Source: CAZBME01 sp964645835
GTDB taxonomy: Bacteria > Desulfobacterota > Syntrophia > Syntrophales > UBA8958
Length of the DNA stretch: 64,000 nt
Direction: 5' to 3'
Assembly (NCBI GenBank): GCA_964645835.1
Contig: CAZYDG010000052.1
Location: forward strand, 1-64,000
The stretch's first letter is position 1; every line of letters begins with the position of its first letter. The position numbers and the translations under genes were made by a program. Positions 51,649 through 61,751 of the stretch are shown here, one piece after another. The notes beneath the pieces were generated by a model. The model did not search any database, had not been told where the DNA came from, and worked only from the letters and a program-made list of their open reading frames with translations.

Positions 51649-51818
51649 CTCTGTTGAAAAACGCCCATCCCCCGCTTCCGCGAGGGCAGGCTAACATCGA
51701 CGTACTTCTTTATGTACGCTGTCCCCCGCTGGCGGGGGTGCAGGGGGTGGTTGCCTCAGCTTCTGCGCGCCCTGCATCCGGACACCCCATACCAGGTACG
51801 GGACAAGCTTTTGAACAG
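51649..51818. repeat. CTGTTGAAAAA-type miniature element, copy 2, with GC-rich inserts
   Basis: Opposite orientation to 16762-16885. It starts CTCTGTTGAAAAACGC and ends AAGCTTTTGAACAG. The shared core ACATCGACGTACTTCT and CTCAGCTTCTGCGCGCCCTG match the reverse complement of copy 1. It carries extra palindromes CCCCCGCTTCCGCGAGGG and CCCCCGCTGGCGGGGG absent from copy 1. No gene is seen in 51616-51930. Confidence 0.75.
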
Positions 51819-51930
51819 AATGCACAAGATCGAGGATTTCAACAACCTGCTAAATCTCTTGGAGATATACCATACAATCTTCAAAATTACAATGCTATTG
51901 CTGTTGTTTATCCAACTATACTTCTTCAGA

Positions 51931-54841
51931 TTACGGAATGAAATGGCCCGCCTCTTTTCCCATTTTACCTTCATCCAGGACATCCCGTACTATTTTGAGC
52001 AGCAAACTCTTTCTTATGGGTTTTGCGATGAAGTGACGGATACCCAATGCAGCCTGTTTTCTTAAATCCTCATGATTCTGAAATCCGGAGCAAAAGATTA
52101 CAGGGATATCCGGCCGGATTTTTTTGACCTCATGGACCAGATCGAAACCTGTCATGTGCGGCATAGTTTTGTCCGTGATCAACAGGTCGTAGGCGTCGGG
52201 ATGTATTCTGATGGATTCCAATGCTTCAACAGGATTAATAAAGGCAGTTACCCGGTAGCCTAGCGACTCCAGGATACGGACGGCAATATCCACCAACGGA
52301 CGTTCGTCATCAACAAAGAGAATTGATTCTTTACCTCGCAGCAATTCAGGGAAAGTTATTATTCGCTTGTCTTCAGGGACTAGTTTCACGAGGGGCAGGT
52401 AAACGTGGAAAATCGTGCCACGCCCCATTTCGCTGTAAACCTTGATCAAGCCGCCGTGGTCCTCGACGATTCCATGAACAACGGCAAGACCAAGGCCTGT
52501 CCCTTCCCCCTTCTTCTTAGTTGTAAAATAAGGATCGAATATCCTTTCCAGATGGTCCGGCCGGATGCCGAGACCGTTATCTCCAACCATAATGTCAAGA
52601 TACTGGCCTTCAGACAAACCCGGATACCGGGCGAGGTCTTCCTTGTCAATGAAGATGCTTTCCAAGAAAAGCTGCAGGACGCCCCCGGTATCCTTCATGG
52701 CATGACCGGCGTTGGTGCAAAGATTCATCAGGATCTGATGTATTTGCGTCGGGTCGGCCATGACAACATCGGAGTCGGTTTTCATGGATTGTTGAATCTC
52801 GATGGTTGTCGGCAGAGATGCTCTTATAAACTTGGCGACCTCCTTCGCGATGGGGACAATTTTCGTAGGCTTCATCTCATGCTCTGCCTGGCGGCTGAAG
52901 GTCAGGATCTGCTGTACCAGATCCTTTGCTCTGTTTGCAGCGAGAAGAACATGTTCCATGCTGGAATAGATCTTTGGCCGGTCGCGAACCTGATCTTGAT
53001 ACAACTCCGTGTAACCCATAATGGCCCCAAGGATATTGTTGAAGTCATGGGCTATGCCGGCGGCAAGGGTGCCGATGGCCTCCATTTTCTGGGCCTGAGA
53101 GAGACGCTCCTGAAGTTTCTTCCTGTCGGTTACATCACGGGCGATGCTCTGAAAACCAACCTTTACTCCATGGTCATTCTTGATGATGGATACGGATGAT
53201 TCTATCAGGCGCCTGGAGCCATCTTTCCGGATTAGTTCCCAGTCATATAAATTGGCCGGCTGGCCTGATACATACACCTTGTGAAAGATGGTGAAAGCCT
53301 TGTCTGCATTATTTTTATCCGTGAGATCCCGATAGTTCTTGCCCATCATCTCATCGGGCTCATAACCGGTTATCTTGCATGCCACTTTGTTAAAGAAAGT
53401 AACGCTACCTTTCAGGTCCACCTCATAATAGCCATCCTCTATTTCCTCAAGGATTTCGCTGTACCTCCTTTCACTCTTAATCAGGGCGTCTTCCTTGAGC
53501 TTGAGTTCCGTGATATCTCTAATAACTTCTATGGCGCCGAAACGATTTCCGTCTTTATCATACAAAGCCGCTGCAACCGCCCATAGATGCGCCCCCCGTC
53601 CACCGTAAAGGCGGGGAATGTGACATTCGGCAATGATCTTGCTGTCTTTTTTCGTGATATAATTATACAGGGATTCGACTTCAGCATCGGGCTCATCAAA
53701 GAGATCGATAAGGATCGGCCTCCTTTCCCCGTAAAACGGCAATGCATATTCATATCGTCCCCGGTAAAGCATGGCCTCTTTATTTGCTCCCGTCATCTCT
53801 TCTATGGCACGGTTCCAGGCGATGACATTCTTTTCCTGATCGATAACGAAGATGGCGTCGGGGATGAAACTCGATGATGTTATTTAATCTCCTGGTAAGG
53901 GCTAGCAGTTCTTCTTTTGCCTGTTTTCGTTCCGTGCTATCCGAAAAGAAACCCACATTGTATTTTTCCCCGTCAAGAGTCATGACAGATGTGTTGATAT
54001 CTGCAAAAAAGACCCTCCCATCCTTTCTTTTGCAGGGGACCTCGACCGCCGTTTTGATTTCTCTTCGGGCGAGTGCTTTAAATTGTAATATGACATCGGG
54101 TAGGGCTTCAATCGGGTGTATATCACTGACGGACAATTGAGTCAGTTCCTCAACGCTGTAGCCGAGCATGGCACAGATGGCAGGATTTGCATCGATGAAC
54201 CGTCTGGTCTCCAAATCCGCAATTAGGATACCTTCCACAGCATTTTCAAAGATATTGCGATACTTATCCTCTGCCAACTGCATGGCTGCCTCTGCATGGA
54301 TGCGTTCGATCTCTTCCCTGTTTTTTTCCCGGCTAACCGCAAGGAGATCTTTTTCTAGATCATTAAGCCGTTGCACTTTCTTTTCCAGTTTTTGCAACAA
54401 TCGTTTATTGTGAATAAGAAGATATTCGGCATTGTCTGCTAACTGTGGCAGTGTCGCATGGATTTTGCCGTCTTCGTGTTCCTGAAGAACATTTTCTACA
54501 ACGGCGAGAAAAATGTCCGGCTCTTCAGGCTTCACGATGAAACGGGAGGCGCCGAGACTAAGTGCAAACTCCCTGTCTTTGTCCTCAGTGTAGGTCGCTG
54601 TATAAATAATGACGGGAATCCCCCGAAATTCTTCTCTCTTCTTGACCTCCCGACAAAGCTGGAACCCATCCATAACCGGCATGAGGATATCGGTTATGAT
54701 GAGGTCGAAGGGTTCTTTCTCCAGATGGTTGAGGGCCTCCAGTCCATTCATGACTGACGTAACTTCATATCCTTTGCTTTTCAGCAGGGATTCAACTAGA
54801 TACAGATTCGATGGATTGTCGTCAGCGTTCAGGATTTTCAT
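51931..54841 (-). pseudogene. Cytoplasmic hybrid kinase REC-PAS-PAS-PAS-HisKA-HATPase-REC, split by a frameshift
   Basis: From ATG 54841 (GAGGGAAC upstream) the first frame encodes REC (KILNADDNPSNLYLVESLL; ITDILMPVMDG), a coiled coil and a PAS, reaching NNIIEF. It then reads nonsense (HPRRHLRYR) to a stop at 53780. The other frame continues exactly with IPDAIFVIDQEKNVIAWNRA, matching FPDAVFVVDGDKKISAWNRA of the kinase at 55226-57967. An extra base in the A-run at 53867-53869 (TTT for TT on the coding strand) explains this; the span is 2911 bases, 3 x 970 + 1. Downstream are two PAS domains, HisKA (AAGIAHDFNNILGAIMGY), HATPase and a C-terminal REC (LLITDKTMPHMTG). It may be a real mutation, phase variation or a sequencing error. 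Confidence 0.88.
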
Positions 54842-54857
54842 GGATTTGTTCCCTCTG

Positions 54858-55229
54858 TTATGGCAATAGAATATATTTTTTGATTTGACCGATAAACGTT
54901 TCCGTATCAATGGGTTTCTCTATATAATCGTTAACGCCCACTTCCAGGGCTTTTTCACGATCTCCGACCATGGCATAAGAGCTGACGGCGATAATTGGTA
55001 TATGGTCAAATTCCCTGCTGCGCCTCAATTCCCGTGCCACGGAGTAGCCATCCATCTCCGGAAGTTGGATGTCCAGAAGAATCAGTTGGGGACTTATCTC
55101 CTTTACCATTTCGATTCCTTTACGGCCGTCTTTTGCTTCCGCGACGGTAAATCCATGTATCTCCAAAAGAAAGCGCATGAGGTAAAGATTCTGTTCATTG
55201 TCTTCAATAATAAGGACGACTGCATTCAT
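54858..55229 (-). CDS. Stand-alone CheY-like response regulator
   Basis: 123 residues from ATG 55229, overlapping the upstream kinase stop as ATGA. A single receiver: VVLIIEDNEQNLYLMRFLLEIHGF, phosphoacceptor in LILLDIQLPEMDGYSVARELR, VSSYAMVGDREKALEVGVNDYIEKPIDTETF with the conserved Lys. No output domain. This DivK-like receiver probably relays phosphate between the kinase encoded just upstream and the receiver kinase just downstream. Confidence 0.93.
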   Translation of the reverse strand: MNAVVLIIEDNEQNLYLMRFLLEIHGFTVAEAKDGRKGIEMVKEISPQLILLDIQLPEMDGYSVARELRRSREFDHIPIIAVSSYAMVGDREKALEVGVNDYIEKPIDTETFIGQIKKYILLP

Positions 55230-57967
55230 GTTATTTTTCCTTCTGCTGCAGGAATGGAAACGGTAAAGGTGCTCCCCTTCCCCCACTCACTTTGGGCATA
55301 AATCGTTCCCCCCATCATTTCCACAAGCTTTCGCGTAATGGTAAGGCCAAGCCCGGTTCCCTCCTGCACCCGAGAGATACCAATATCTACCTGATGGAAA
55401 GGATCGAAGATAGCCTCGATATTCTCAGCCTTGATGCCGATGCCCGAATCCGCGACAGAAAGGATGACAGTTTCAATATCATGGCTGCATTTTAAGTAAA
55501 TATCCCCATGATCGGTAAATTTGACAGCATTAGTGAGAAGATTCATGACCGCCTGTTCCATGCGTCGCTGGTCTCCACGGATTATACTTATCTCTTCACC
55601 GATTTCAAAATGCAGATGGAGTCCTTTCTTATCTACCAAGGGAGTTACTATGTGAATAACTTTCTCAATGGCTTTCCTCAAATCGAAAGCTTCGTATGAT
55701 ATCTTGAGCTGTCCCGCTTCAATCTTCGAGATGTCGAGGATGTCATTGATCAGCTCCAAAAGATGCCTGGCGCTGGCGCGGACCATCCCCAGTTGTTTGG
55801 TCTGTTCCTCGCTTAGCGGACCTGTCAGTCCCTGGAGGATTATCCCTGTAAATCCTATGATCGAGTTGAGGAGGGTCCGAAGTTCATGGGACATAGTGGC
55901 CAAAAAAGCCGATTTGATCTTGTCCGCCGCTTCAGCCCGTTCCTTGGCCTGCAATAGTTCAGCGGTGCGTTCGATCACACGTTTTTCCAGCTCGGCCCTT
56001 TCCCTCTCCAGCGCGTTGATCGCCTCTGACCGTTCTGCACGGGCTCTTAAGGCGAGGATGCCATGGGTGAGATTATCGGCCAGTTCCTTGAGAAGGGCCA
56101 CTTCTTCACTGTGAAAGGCTTGTGGGTCGTTTGCATAGATGTTCAGGGCGCCAAACGGCAGATCATCCATGTTGAGCGGCAGGGCAATGGAAGATGCGTA
56201 ACCCCGCTTTATCGCCCCGACACGCCAGGGGCCATAGGCCGTATCCTTCATGATGTTGTTTATCCTTTGGGGTTTTCCCGTCCGTATGGCGGTACCCGTC
56301 GGCCCGCGACCGAATTCAGTTTCATCATAGGTAATGGTGACGGAATCAAGATAGCCATCTTCAAAACCGTGCTGAGCAACAAGACGGACGAGTTTGGCCG
56401 GGCCCTCTTCGGCATATCCCACCCAAGCCATCGAATAACCGGCCGTCAGGACGATTATGCGACAGATTTCCCGGAGGAGGGCGCGCTCTTCCCTGGCTTG
56501 AATGACGGCGACATTGCATTGTGACAAAAGACGCAAAGCTCGGACCGTTCGCTGTAAAGTTTCCTCCTGGCCCTTCATTTCGGAGACATCGCGAATTGCT
56601 TCTATGGCCCCGCATCGATTTCCTGCTCCATCATAGAGCGGAACCGCAACGCCCCAAAGATGGGCTCCCCTCCCCTGATGAAGCGATGGGATATAGGATT
56701 CTGCAAATATCTTTTGGCCTTCCCGCTTTACATATTTATACGTTTTCTCTATTTCCGAAGAGTGCATGTCGAGCAGATCAATGAGAATAGGGCGTCTGGA
56801 ACCGAATAAGGGTAAAGCGTATTCATAATCTCCTTTTCCGAGCATCTGCTCCTTCTCCACGCCGGTCATGATTTCAATGGCCCGGTTCCAGGCTGAAATT
56901 TTCTTGTCTCCATCAACGACAAATACCGCATCGGGGAAGAATTCGATGATATCTTGTAGTTTCCTGTGTTCCTGTCGCAGGGCTTCTTCGATGGATTGCC
57001 TCTTTTCCTGCTCCCTAATGACCACAAGAGCCCGGATGAGGAAATACGTCAGAACGGCACAAAAAATGAACAGGATCAAGATCATAAGAAGAAGCTTTTC
57101 CCTGAATCCCTCCATCAGGGTAGTCACCTCATTCTCTGGAGTGGCAACGGCGATGGACCAGAAAGTATCGCCTATGGAAATCGGCATGTACACGGCATGT
57201 TTGAGGATCGTTCCAACTTCGGAACCGCTGATCTGGTTGAAGTGATACTTTGTGACCCCTTCTTTGCCTTTCAACATTTCCCCGGCCAGAGCAAGGAGGT
57301 CAGGGTATTCCTTGCCGACTTCCAAGATACTTTTGCCGACGACGCCCGGAACCGGGTCGTAGAGCTCGATTCCATCCCGGCTGAGAACCCAGGCATACCC
57401 ATCTTTCCCGATATGGATGTCCTCAAGATACATTTTGGCCAATGCATCAAAGGAAATGAGGAAGGCAATCGTTCCAACAAAGGCCCCTTGACTAAAGACA
57501 GGCATGTGAACGGCAACGCTGCGATAACCCTGAACGGCTTTGAATACATCGCTGATCACAAGGGCGCGGGTCCTCATAGCCTTCCGGATGTGTTCCTGCC
57601 GGGATATATCCATACCTATCGTTGCGGCAGTATAGGGAACCGTATAGATGATTCGCCCCTGTGAATCCATCCGCGTCACACCTTTGATATCGGATGAGTA
57701 TGCATTCCGGATATCGGCCATTATCTTTTTGCCTTCTTCATCCATACGGATGATGTGATCCTGGGAAGACAGCATCCTCAGTGTATCGATGTAATGACGG
57801 AAGTGATCCTGTATCCCTTTTACTGCTTGGCGGGCATGGGAAAGTTGGCGGTTGTTCAGGTCAACGATAGTCTGTTTCTTGACGGCGGAGTAGATCATCA
57901 GGAAGGCTATGATGCAGCAGACGGTGATAACCACCAGGATCGCAACGTATTTATGATATTTCTGCAT
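55226..57967 (-). CDS. Membrane sensor kinase Cache-PAS-GAF-HisKA-HATPase
   Basis: 913 residues. TM1 about 8-29; periplasmic double Cache about 35-290 (MDSQGRIIYTVPYTAATIGMDISRQEHIRKAM; GKDGYAWVLSRDG); TM2 about 300-320; PAS about 345-465; GAF about 475-625 (GRGPTGTAIRTGKPQRINNI); coiled coil; HisKA His694 in MSHELRTLLNSIIGFTG, where Leu replaces the very conserved Pro; HATPase (NLLTNAVKFTDHGDI, DSGIGIKAENIEAIFDPF, GTGLGLTITRKL). Translationally coupled to the receiver gene. Its PAS closely resembles one in the downstream frameshifted kinase, so the two are likely related by duplication. Confidence 0.93.
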   Translation of the reverse strand: MQKYHKYVAILVVITVCCIIAFLMIYSAVKKQTIVDLNNRQLSHARQAVKGIQDHFRHYIDTLRMLSSQDHIIRMDEEGKKIMADIRNAYSSDIKGVTRMDSQGRIIYTVPYTAATIGMDISRQEHIRKAMRTRALVISDVFKAVQGYRSVAVHMPVFSQGAFVGTIAFLISFDALAKMYLEDIHIGKDGYAWVLSRDGIELYDPVPGVVGKSILEVGKEYPDLLALAGEMLKGKEGVTKYHFNQISGSEVGTILKHAVYMPISIGDTFWSIAVATPENEVTTLMEGFREKLLLMILILFIFCAVLTYFLIRALVVIREQEKRQSIEEALRQEHRKLQDIIEFFPDAVFVVDGDKKISAWNRAIEIMTGVEKEQMLGKGDYEYALPLFGSRRPILIDLLDMHSSEIEKTYKYVKREGQKIFAESYIPSLHQGRGAHLWGVAVPLYDGAGNRCGAIEAIRDVSEMKGQEETLQRTVRALRLLSQCNVAVIQAREERALLREICRIIVLTAGYSMAWVGYAEEGPAKLVRLVAQHGFEDGYLDSVTITYDETEFGRGPTGTAIRTGKPQRINNIMKDTAYGPWRVGAIKRGYASSIALPLNMDDLPFGALNIYANDPQAFHSEEVALLKELADNLTHGILALRARAERSEAINALERERAELEKRVIERTAELLQAKERAEAADKIKSAFLATMSHELRTLLNSIIGFTGIILQGLTGPLSEEQTKQLGMVRASARHLLELINDILDISKIEAGQLKISYEAFDLRKAIEKVIHIVTPLVDKKGLHLHFEIGEEISIIRGDQRRMEQAVMNLLTNAVKFTDHGDIYLKCSHDIETVILSVADSGIGIKAENIEAIFDPFHQVDIGISRVQEGTGLGLTITRKLVEMMGGTIYAQSEWGKGSTFTVSIPAAEGKIT

Positions 57968-57976
57968 TTCTAAACT

Positions 57977-58837
57977 TTAGTCCACATCGCGCAGGAAATC
58001 TTTTATTACGGCGGCAAATATTTCCGGCCGTTCGATTTGATGCAGATGAGAAGCCTTTGGAATAACAGCCATTCGAGCATTGGGAAAACACTGCTGAAAA
58101 TCCTTCACCGTTTTGACGCCTGCTTCATCGCGATCACCGCAAGTCAACAAAATGGGATGGACTATGTCCGGAAGCCGCGGCGTAAGATCGAAATCTTTCA
58201 GCTTCCCGGTTATAGTGAATTCACTGGGACCCCACATCGTATTGTAGACATCCATATTCAGTCTGGGAAAAGCCTCCTGCAGGGATGCAGGCCATGGGGA
58301 TAAAAGGCAGACATGCTTCTCATAATAGGCCATCATCGCTGCCTGGTATGCGCCGCCAAAATCGCCTGTCGCTTCGCCAGTTTCGATCGCAACCCGGAGT
58401 TCCGGCAGCATCAGGGCAATATTCCGGCGCTGGTCAGCATCCCAGGATGGGGAGGATAGGTAGGGAGCGCACAATATGATTCCTTTTATTCCGCTTGGCC
58501 GGGTATCCAGCATATAGGCAGTGGCCAGCGCACAACCCCACGAAAATCCCATCAGGTACACTTCGTCAAGTTTTAGCGCTGAGCGCACCCATGCAAGTTC
58601 AGCGACATAGTTTTCCACAGAATAAAAACTCTTATCGGCGGCACGGTCACTGTTACCACAACCCAATTGATCATAAAGAATTACCGGGCGTTCTTCCCAC
58701 AAGGGTTCGAGTCCATCGCTCATGCTGAGAAAGCCGGGGCCGCCATGCAACACGAGAATCGGTGTCTTTGGTCGATTCTCGCCGTATATCGAATACCAAA
58801 TCTTACCATTTGGGCTTTCAAGAGTCGCTTCACGCAT
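57977..58837 (-). CDS. Proline-iminopeptidase-like alpha/beta hydrolase
   Basis: 286 residues from ATG 58837, eight bases after GGAGG; longer in-frame extension lies over the neighbouring DUF4124 gene and is rejected. Family S33 motifs: ILVLHGGPGFLSMSDGLEPL (HGGPG oxyanion loop), VILYDQLGCGNSDR, VYLMGFSWGCALATAYML with the nucleophile in G-x-S-W-G, and a C-terminal CGDRDEAG and KASHLHQIERPE providing Asp and His. Releases N-terminal Pro or similar small residues from peptides. It follows the Cache kinase on the same strand but has an independent ribosome site. Confidence 0.88.
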   Translation of the reverse strand: MREATLESPNGKIWYSIYGENRPKTPILVLHGGPGFLSMSDGLEPLWEERPVILYDQLGCGNSDRAADKSFYSVENYVAELAWVRSALKLDEVYLMGFSWGCALATAYMLDTRPSGIKGIILCAPYLSSPSWDADQRRNIALMLPELRVAIETGEATGDFGGAYQAAMMAYYEKHVCLLSPWPASLQEAFPRLNMDVYNTMWGPSEFTITGKLKDFDLTPRLPDIVHPILLTCGDRDEAGVKTVKDFQQCFPNARMAVIPKASHLHQIERPEIFAAVIKDFLRDVD

Positions 58838-58955
58838 GCGTGAAACCTCCTTACAATTTAGGTGAACGGTATTGGCCGATTCAGTTATCAGATCCTGTTG
58901 CACTTGATCGACGCGGGGATTTTCATATGAACGCGCTTCAGGATCATACCTCCTG

Positions 58956-59399
58956 TTAAGGCGCCTGTTCGAGAGATTCAAGGAGCTTGCGTTTTTGTTC
59001 AATGACCGTGCGCTGTTCTTCAACCCGTTTTTCCCATTGCGAAGCAGCAGTGAAATCTCCAATCGATTGATTCTTGTTAAACTGATACCGTTGAAGTTCT
59101 TCCTGTGCTTTCTCATAATCGGCCTTTGCCGCCTGGATGCTTTCAGCTCTGGCTTTTTGCTTGGCATCGGCCTCTGTGGATAATGTCTTTTGTTTGTCAA
59201 GCGCCTGCATTTCGCTTGCCGAAAGAGCCCGCGGCACTTTTTGGGGTTGAGCCTTAATACCGGGAGGCGGATTATCCGTATAGACAACCGATCCATCCTT
59301 ATCGATATACTTGTAAATTGTGCCGGCCTGAAGAGGTTGACAAGGTAAGCTCAGACATGCCATCATAATACATGATGCTGCAAATACAGATATCCTCAA
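58956..59399 (-). CDS. DUF4124-containing exported protein
   Basis: 147 residues with a signal peptide (cleavage about LQA-GT). DUF4124 at residues 26-55: IYKYIDKDGSVVYTDNPPPG, the usual K-Y-x-D-x-x-G-x-x-x-Y-T/S-D pattern. A long helical coiled coil follows (MQALDKQKTLSTEADAKQKA; WEKRVEEQRTVIEQKRKLLESL). Function of the family unknown; periplasmic. Confidence 0.85.
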   Translation of the reverse strand: MRISVFAASCIMMACLSLPCQPLQAGTIYKYIDKDGSVVYTDNPPPGIKAQPQKVPRALSASEMQALDKQKTLSTEADAKQKARAESIQAAKADYEKAQEELQRYQFNKNQSIGDFTAASQWEKRVEEQRTVIEQKRKLLESLEQAP

Positions 59400-59543
59400 G
59401 AGACGTTGCCTTTCTTAGCAATTATTGTAAGGGCTCTTTGTATGAAAAAATTAGCCCCAATTAAGGTCCATGTCAAGGGAAATGGAATCTTACTCTGAAT
59501 ATCCATTGACACTGGTATGGCGTGAATAGTAGAGAATATAATT

Positions 59544-61619
59544 ATGGACCATAATAAAATCGAAAACATATCAAGAGGCAAATCCGGGGATCATCAGCTC
59601 AGTCATAGAGGAGCATTGGGCAGTAAAGGCCGGCTCTTTTTCTCAATACTATTTCTATTCCTGCTATTATCCAATTCTTCAATGGCTGCAGGCCTTACTT
59701 GCAGCCGCCTGCCCATCCTGATGGAAGGCTTCCTGACTAATCACTATGCGATGAAGGACATGACTGAAGAGATCGAGACACACGCTGTCGATCAAATGAT
59801 CAAGAGTCTCGACCCTTCCAAAACGCTCCTGTACGAGTCTGATCTGGAAAGGCTCAAACCGGTTCTTTACGATCTGTTTATGAGCATGCAAAAAGGCGAT
59901 TGCATAGTGCTGCGGCAGGTATACGACGTCCTTGTTGCGCGGGCTCAGGAAAACGAGGCCATTGTCAAAAAAATCCTGGGGCCGGACTACCGGCTCGACG
60001 AGACAGTGGAGATGAATATCAACGTGAACAAACGTTCCTATGTGAAGACGGCAGAGGAAAAGCAAGAGCTCCTGAGGAAGCTTGTGCAATTTCAGATTGA
60101 AAACTCCCTGCTGGCAGGTGTCGACTTGGCCGAAGCCAAGAAGCGGCAGATTCACCGTTACGAACTGCAGACAAAGCGTGTAGTTGAGCGTAGTCCCGAA
60201 AAGCTGATTACCAGCTTTGCTGAGGCCTTTGCCCTGGCACTGGATCCGCATACAATCTATCTATCCTCCGAAAAACTCGAGGACTTCCGGATTCAAATGG
60301 AGCTTTCCCTGGAGGGTATCGGGGCAAGCCTGAGTAGCGATAATGGTTTTACCGTCGTTGAGGAGTTGATTGCCGGTGGAGGCGCAGAGCGCTCCGGCTT
60401 GCTGCGTCCGAAAGACAAGATCATCGCCGTAGCCCAGGAAGGGGAAAAACCCGTTGACATAATCGACATGGACTTGCGCGATGTTATCAAGATGATCCGC
60501 GGGAAGAAAGGCACGAAGGTAACCCTGACCATCCTGAGGCAGGGGGAGAAGACCAAGCGCTTCAGAGTCACCATTACACGCGACAAAATCAACATCACTG
60601 AGCAGGAGGCCAAGATCACCTACGAAACCAGGAGCACAAACGGCAGGCAGTATCGTTTCGGTGTGATCGATCTTCCTTCTTTCTATGGCGACGAGAAAAA
60701 AAGCAAGTCCTCCTTCGAAGACGTGAAGAGACTCCTTGTGGAGGCCAAGCGGCAGCGTGTTGATGGGATTGTGCTTGATCTTTCGCACAATGGAGGGGGA
60801 CTTCTCACGGAAGCAGTTCGCTTGACCGGACTGTTCCTTGGTAACGGCAAGGTAGTTGCGGCCAAAAGCAGCCAAGGCCAGGTGACGATTTTTGCCAATG
60901 GACCAGGCCCATCCGGGGTTGAAGGCGATAAGCGCAAGGTCGTTGCCCTACCTGCAGAACCTTCCGGTGCGGTTTATTCCGGCCCTCTCGTAGTGCTGAC
61001 AAGCCGCTTAAGTGCATCTGCCAGCGAGATTGTGGCGGGTGTCCTTAAAGACTACCATCGCGCAGTTATTGTTGGGTCGGATCATACCTTCGGTAAAGGT
61101 TCAGTGCAGAGTGTAATACCGCTGCGATGGGATCTTGGCGCCATGACAGTCACCACAGGGCTCTACTTTCTACCAGGCGGCAAATCAACGCAGAAGATGG
61201 GCGTAGAAGCGGACGTGCAGCTTCCCTTCTGGTTCAGTCTCGAAGACATCGGTGAAACGGCACTTGACTACCCGCTTCCGGTCCAGTCGATTACACCTTT
61301 TATCGGCATGCTCGGAAAAACCACACCCCGATGGAAACGTCTGGATCAGCCCATGCTCGACGAGTTGGCGGCAAGATCCAGGACCCGCGTCGCAAAAGAT
61401 GCAAAGTTTGCTGAGATAATCAAGAACAACAAAGAAGCCGCCAGCCGGAAGGGTGTCATACGGCTAGCCGATTTACGAAAAGAGATGGAAAAGGAAACCG
61501 AAGGCAAGAAGAACGAGACAGCCGCCGAACTCAGGAAGAAATCCCGTGATCAGTATGTTCCTTTCGTGAACGAGAGCGTCAATGTTCTCCTCGATATGGT
61601 AACACTGGGAACCCAATAA
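59544..61619 (+). CDS. Prc-like C-terminal processing (tail-specific) protease, S41
   Basis: 691 residues with an N-terminal signal or anchor (hydrophobic 30-48). Order as in E. coli Prc: a helical N-domain (about 50-235; HAVDQMIKSLDPSKTLLYESDLERLKPVL), PDZ about 240-335 (IGASLSSDNGFTVVEELIAGGGAERSGLLRPKDKIIAVAQEG), S41 core about 365-560 with the Ser494/Lys518 dyad (LSASASEIVAG; TFGKGSVQSV) and a C-terminal helical extension. Degrades or trims periplasmic proteins bearing nonpolar C-termini. The sequence before the signal is unusually polar and long (29 residues), so the start may be later. Confidence 0.92.
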   Translation: MDHNKIENISRGKSGDHQLSHRGALGSKGRLFFSILFLFLLLSNSSMAAGLTCSRLPILMEGFLTNHYAMKDMTEEIETHAVDQMIKSLDPSKTLLYESDLERLKPVLYDLFMSMQKGDCIVLRQVYDVLVARAQENEAIVKKILGPDYRLDETVEMNINVNKRSYVKTAEEKQELLRKLVQFQIENSLLAGVDLAEAKKRQIHRYELQTKRVVERSPEKLITSFAEAFALALDPHTIYLSSEKLEDFRIQMELSLEGIGASLSSDNGFTVVEELIAGGGAERSGLLRPKDKIIAVAQEGEKPVDIIDMDLRDVIKMIRGKKGTKVTLTILRQGEKTKRFRVTITRDKINITEQEAKITYETRSTNGRQYRFGVIDLPSFYGDEKKSKSSFEDVKRLLVEAKRQRVDGIVLDLSHNGGGLLTEAVRLTGLFLGNGKVVAAKSSQGQVTIFANGPGPSGVEGDKRKVVALPAEPSGAVYSGPLVVLTSRLSASASEIVAGVLKDYHRAVIVGSDHTFGKGSVQSVIPLRWDLGAMTVTTGLYFLPGGKSTQKMGVEADVQLPFWFSLEDIGETALDYPLPVQSITPFIGMLGKTTPRWKRLDQPMLDELAARSRTRVAKDAKFAEIIKNNKEAASRKGVIRLADLRKEMEKETEGKKNETAAELRKKSRDQYVPFVNESVNVLLDMVTLGTQ

Positions 61620-61751
61620 AATCATGGCAGCCTGTGAAGGGTTCAATCATTATCACTGCGGAGGGCGCATCTTGAAGGGATCTTTCTTTGGCTCTACAAC
61701 TGATCCTTCCGGAATGTCAAACTGGAAAAAGATAAAAGGTGCTCAGTGCGC

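Noticed and set aside
51540..52065. Plus-strand frames across the 51.6-52.0 kb gap
   Set aside because: Encoded by the miniature element and by antisense of neighbouring genes.
56528..56545. GACGCAAAG resembling part of a c-di-GMP (GEMM) riboswitch
   Set aside because: Lies inside a kinase gene on the opposite strand, and the matching GCAAACC-type half and stems are missing.
58838..59296. Upstream extension of the proline-iminopeptidase frame
   Set aside because: It overlaps the DUF4124 gene in another frame and has low-complexity Arg/Lys/Asn content; the GGAGG-supported ATG at 58837 begins the recognisable hydrolase.
60261..60875. 204-codon frame antisense to the S41 protease gene
   Set aside because: Shadow of a well-supported gene with PDZ and S41 motifs on the other strand.
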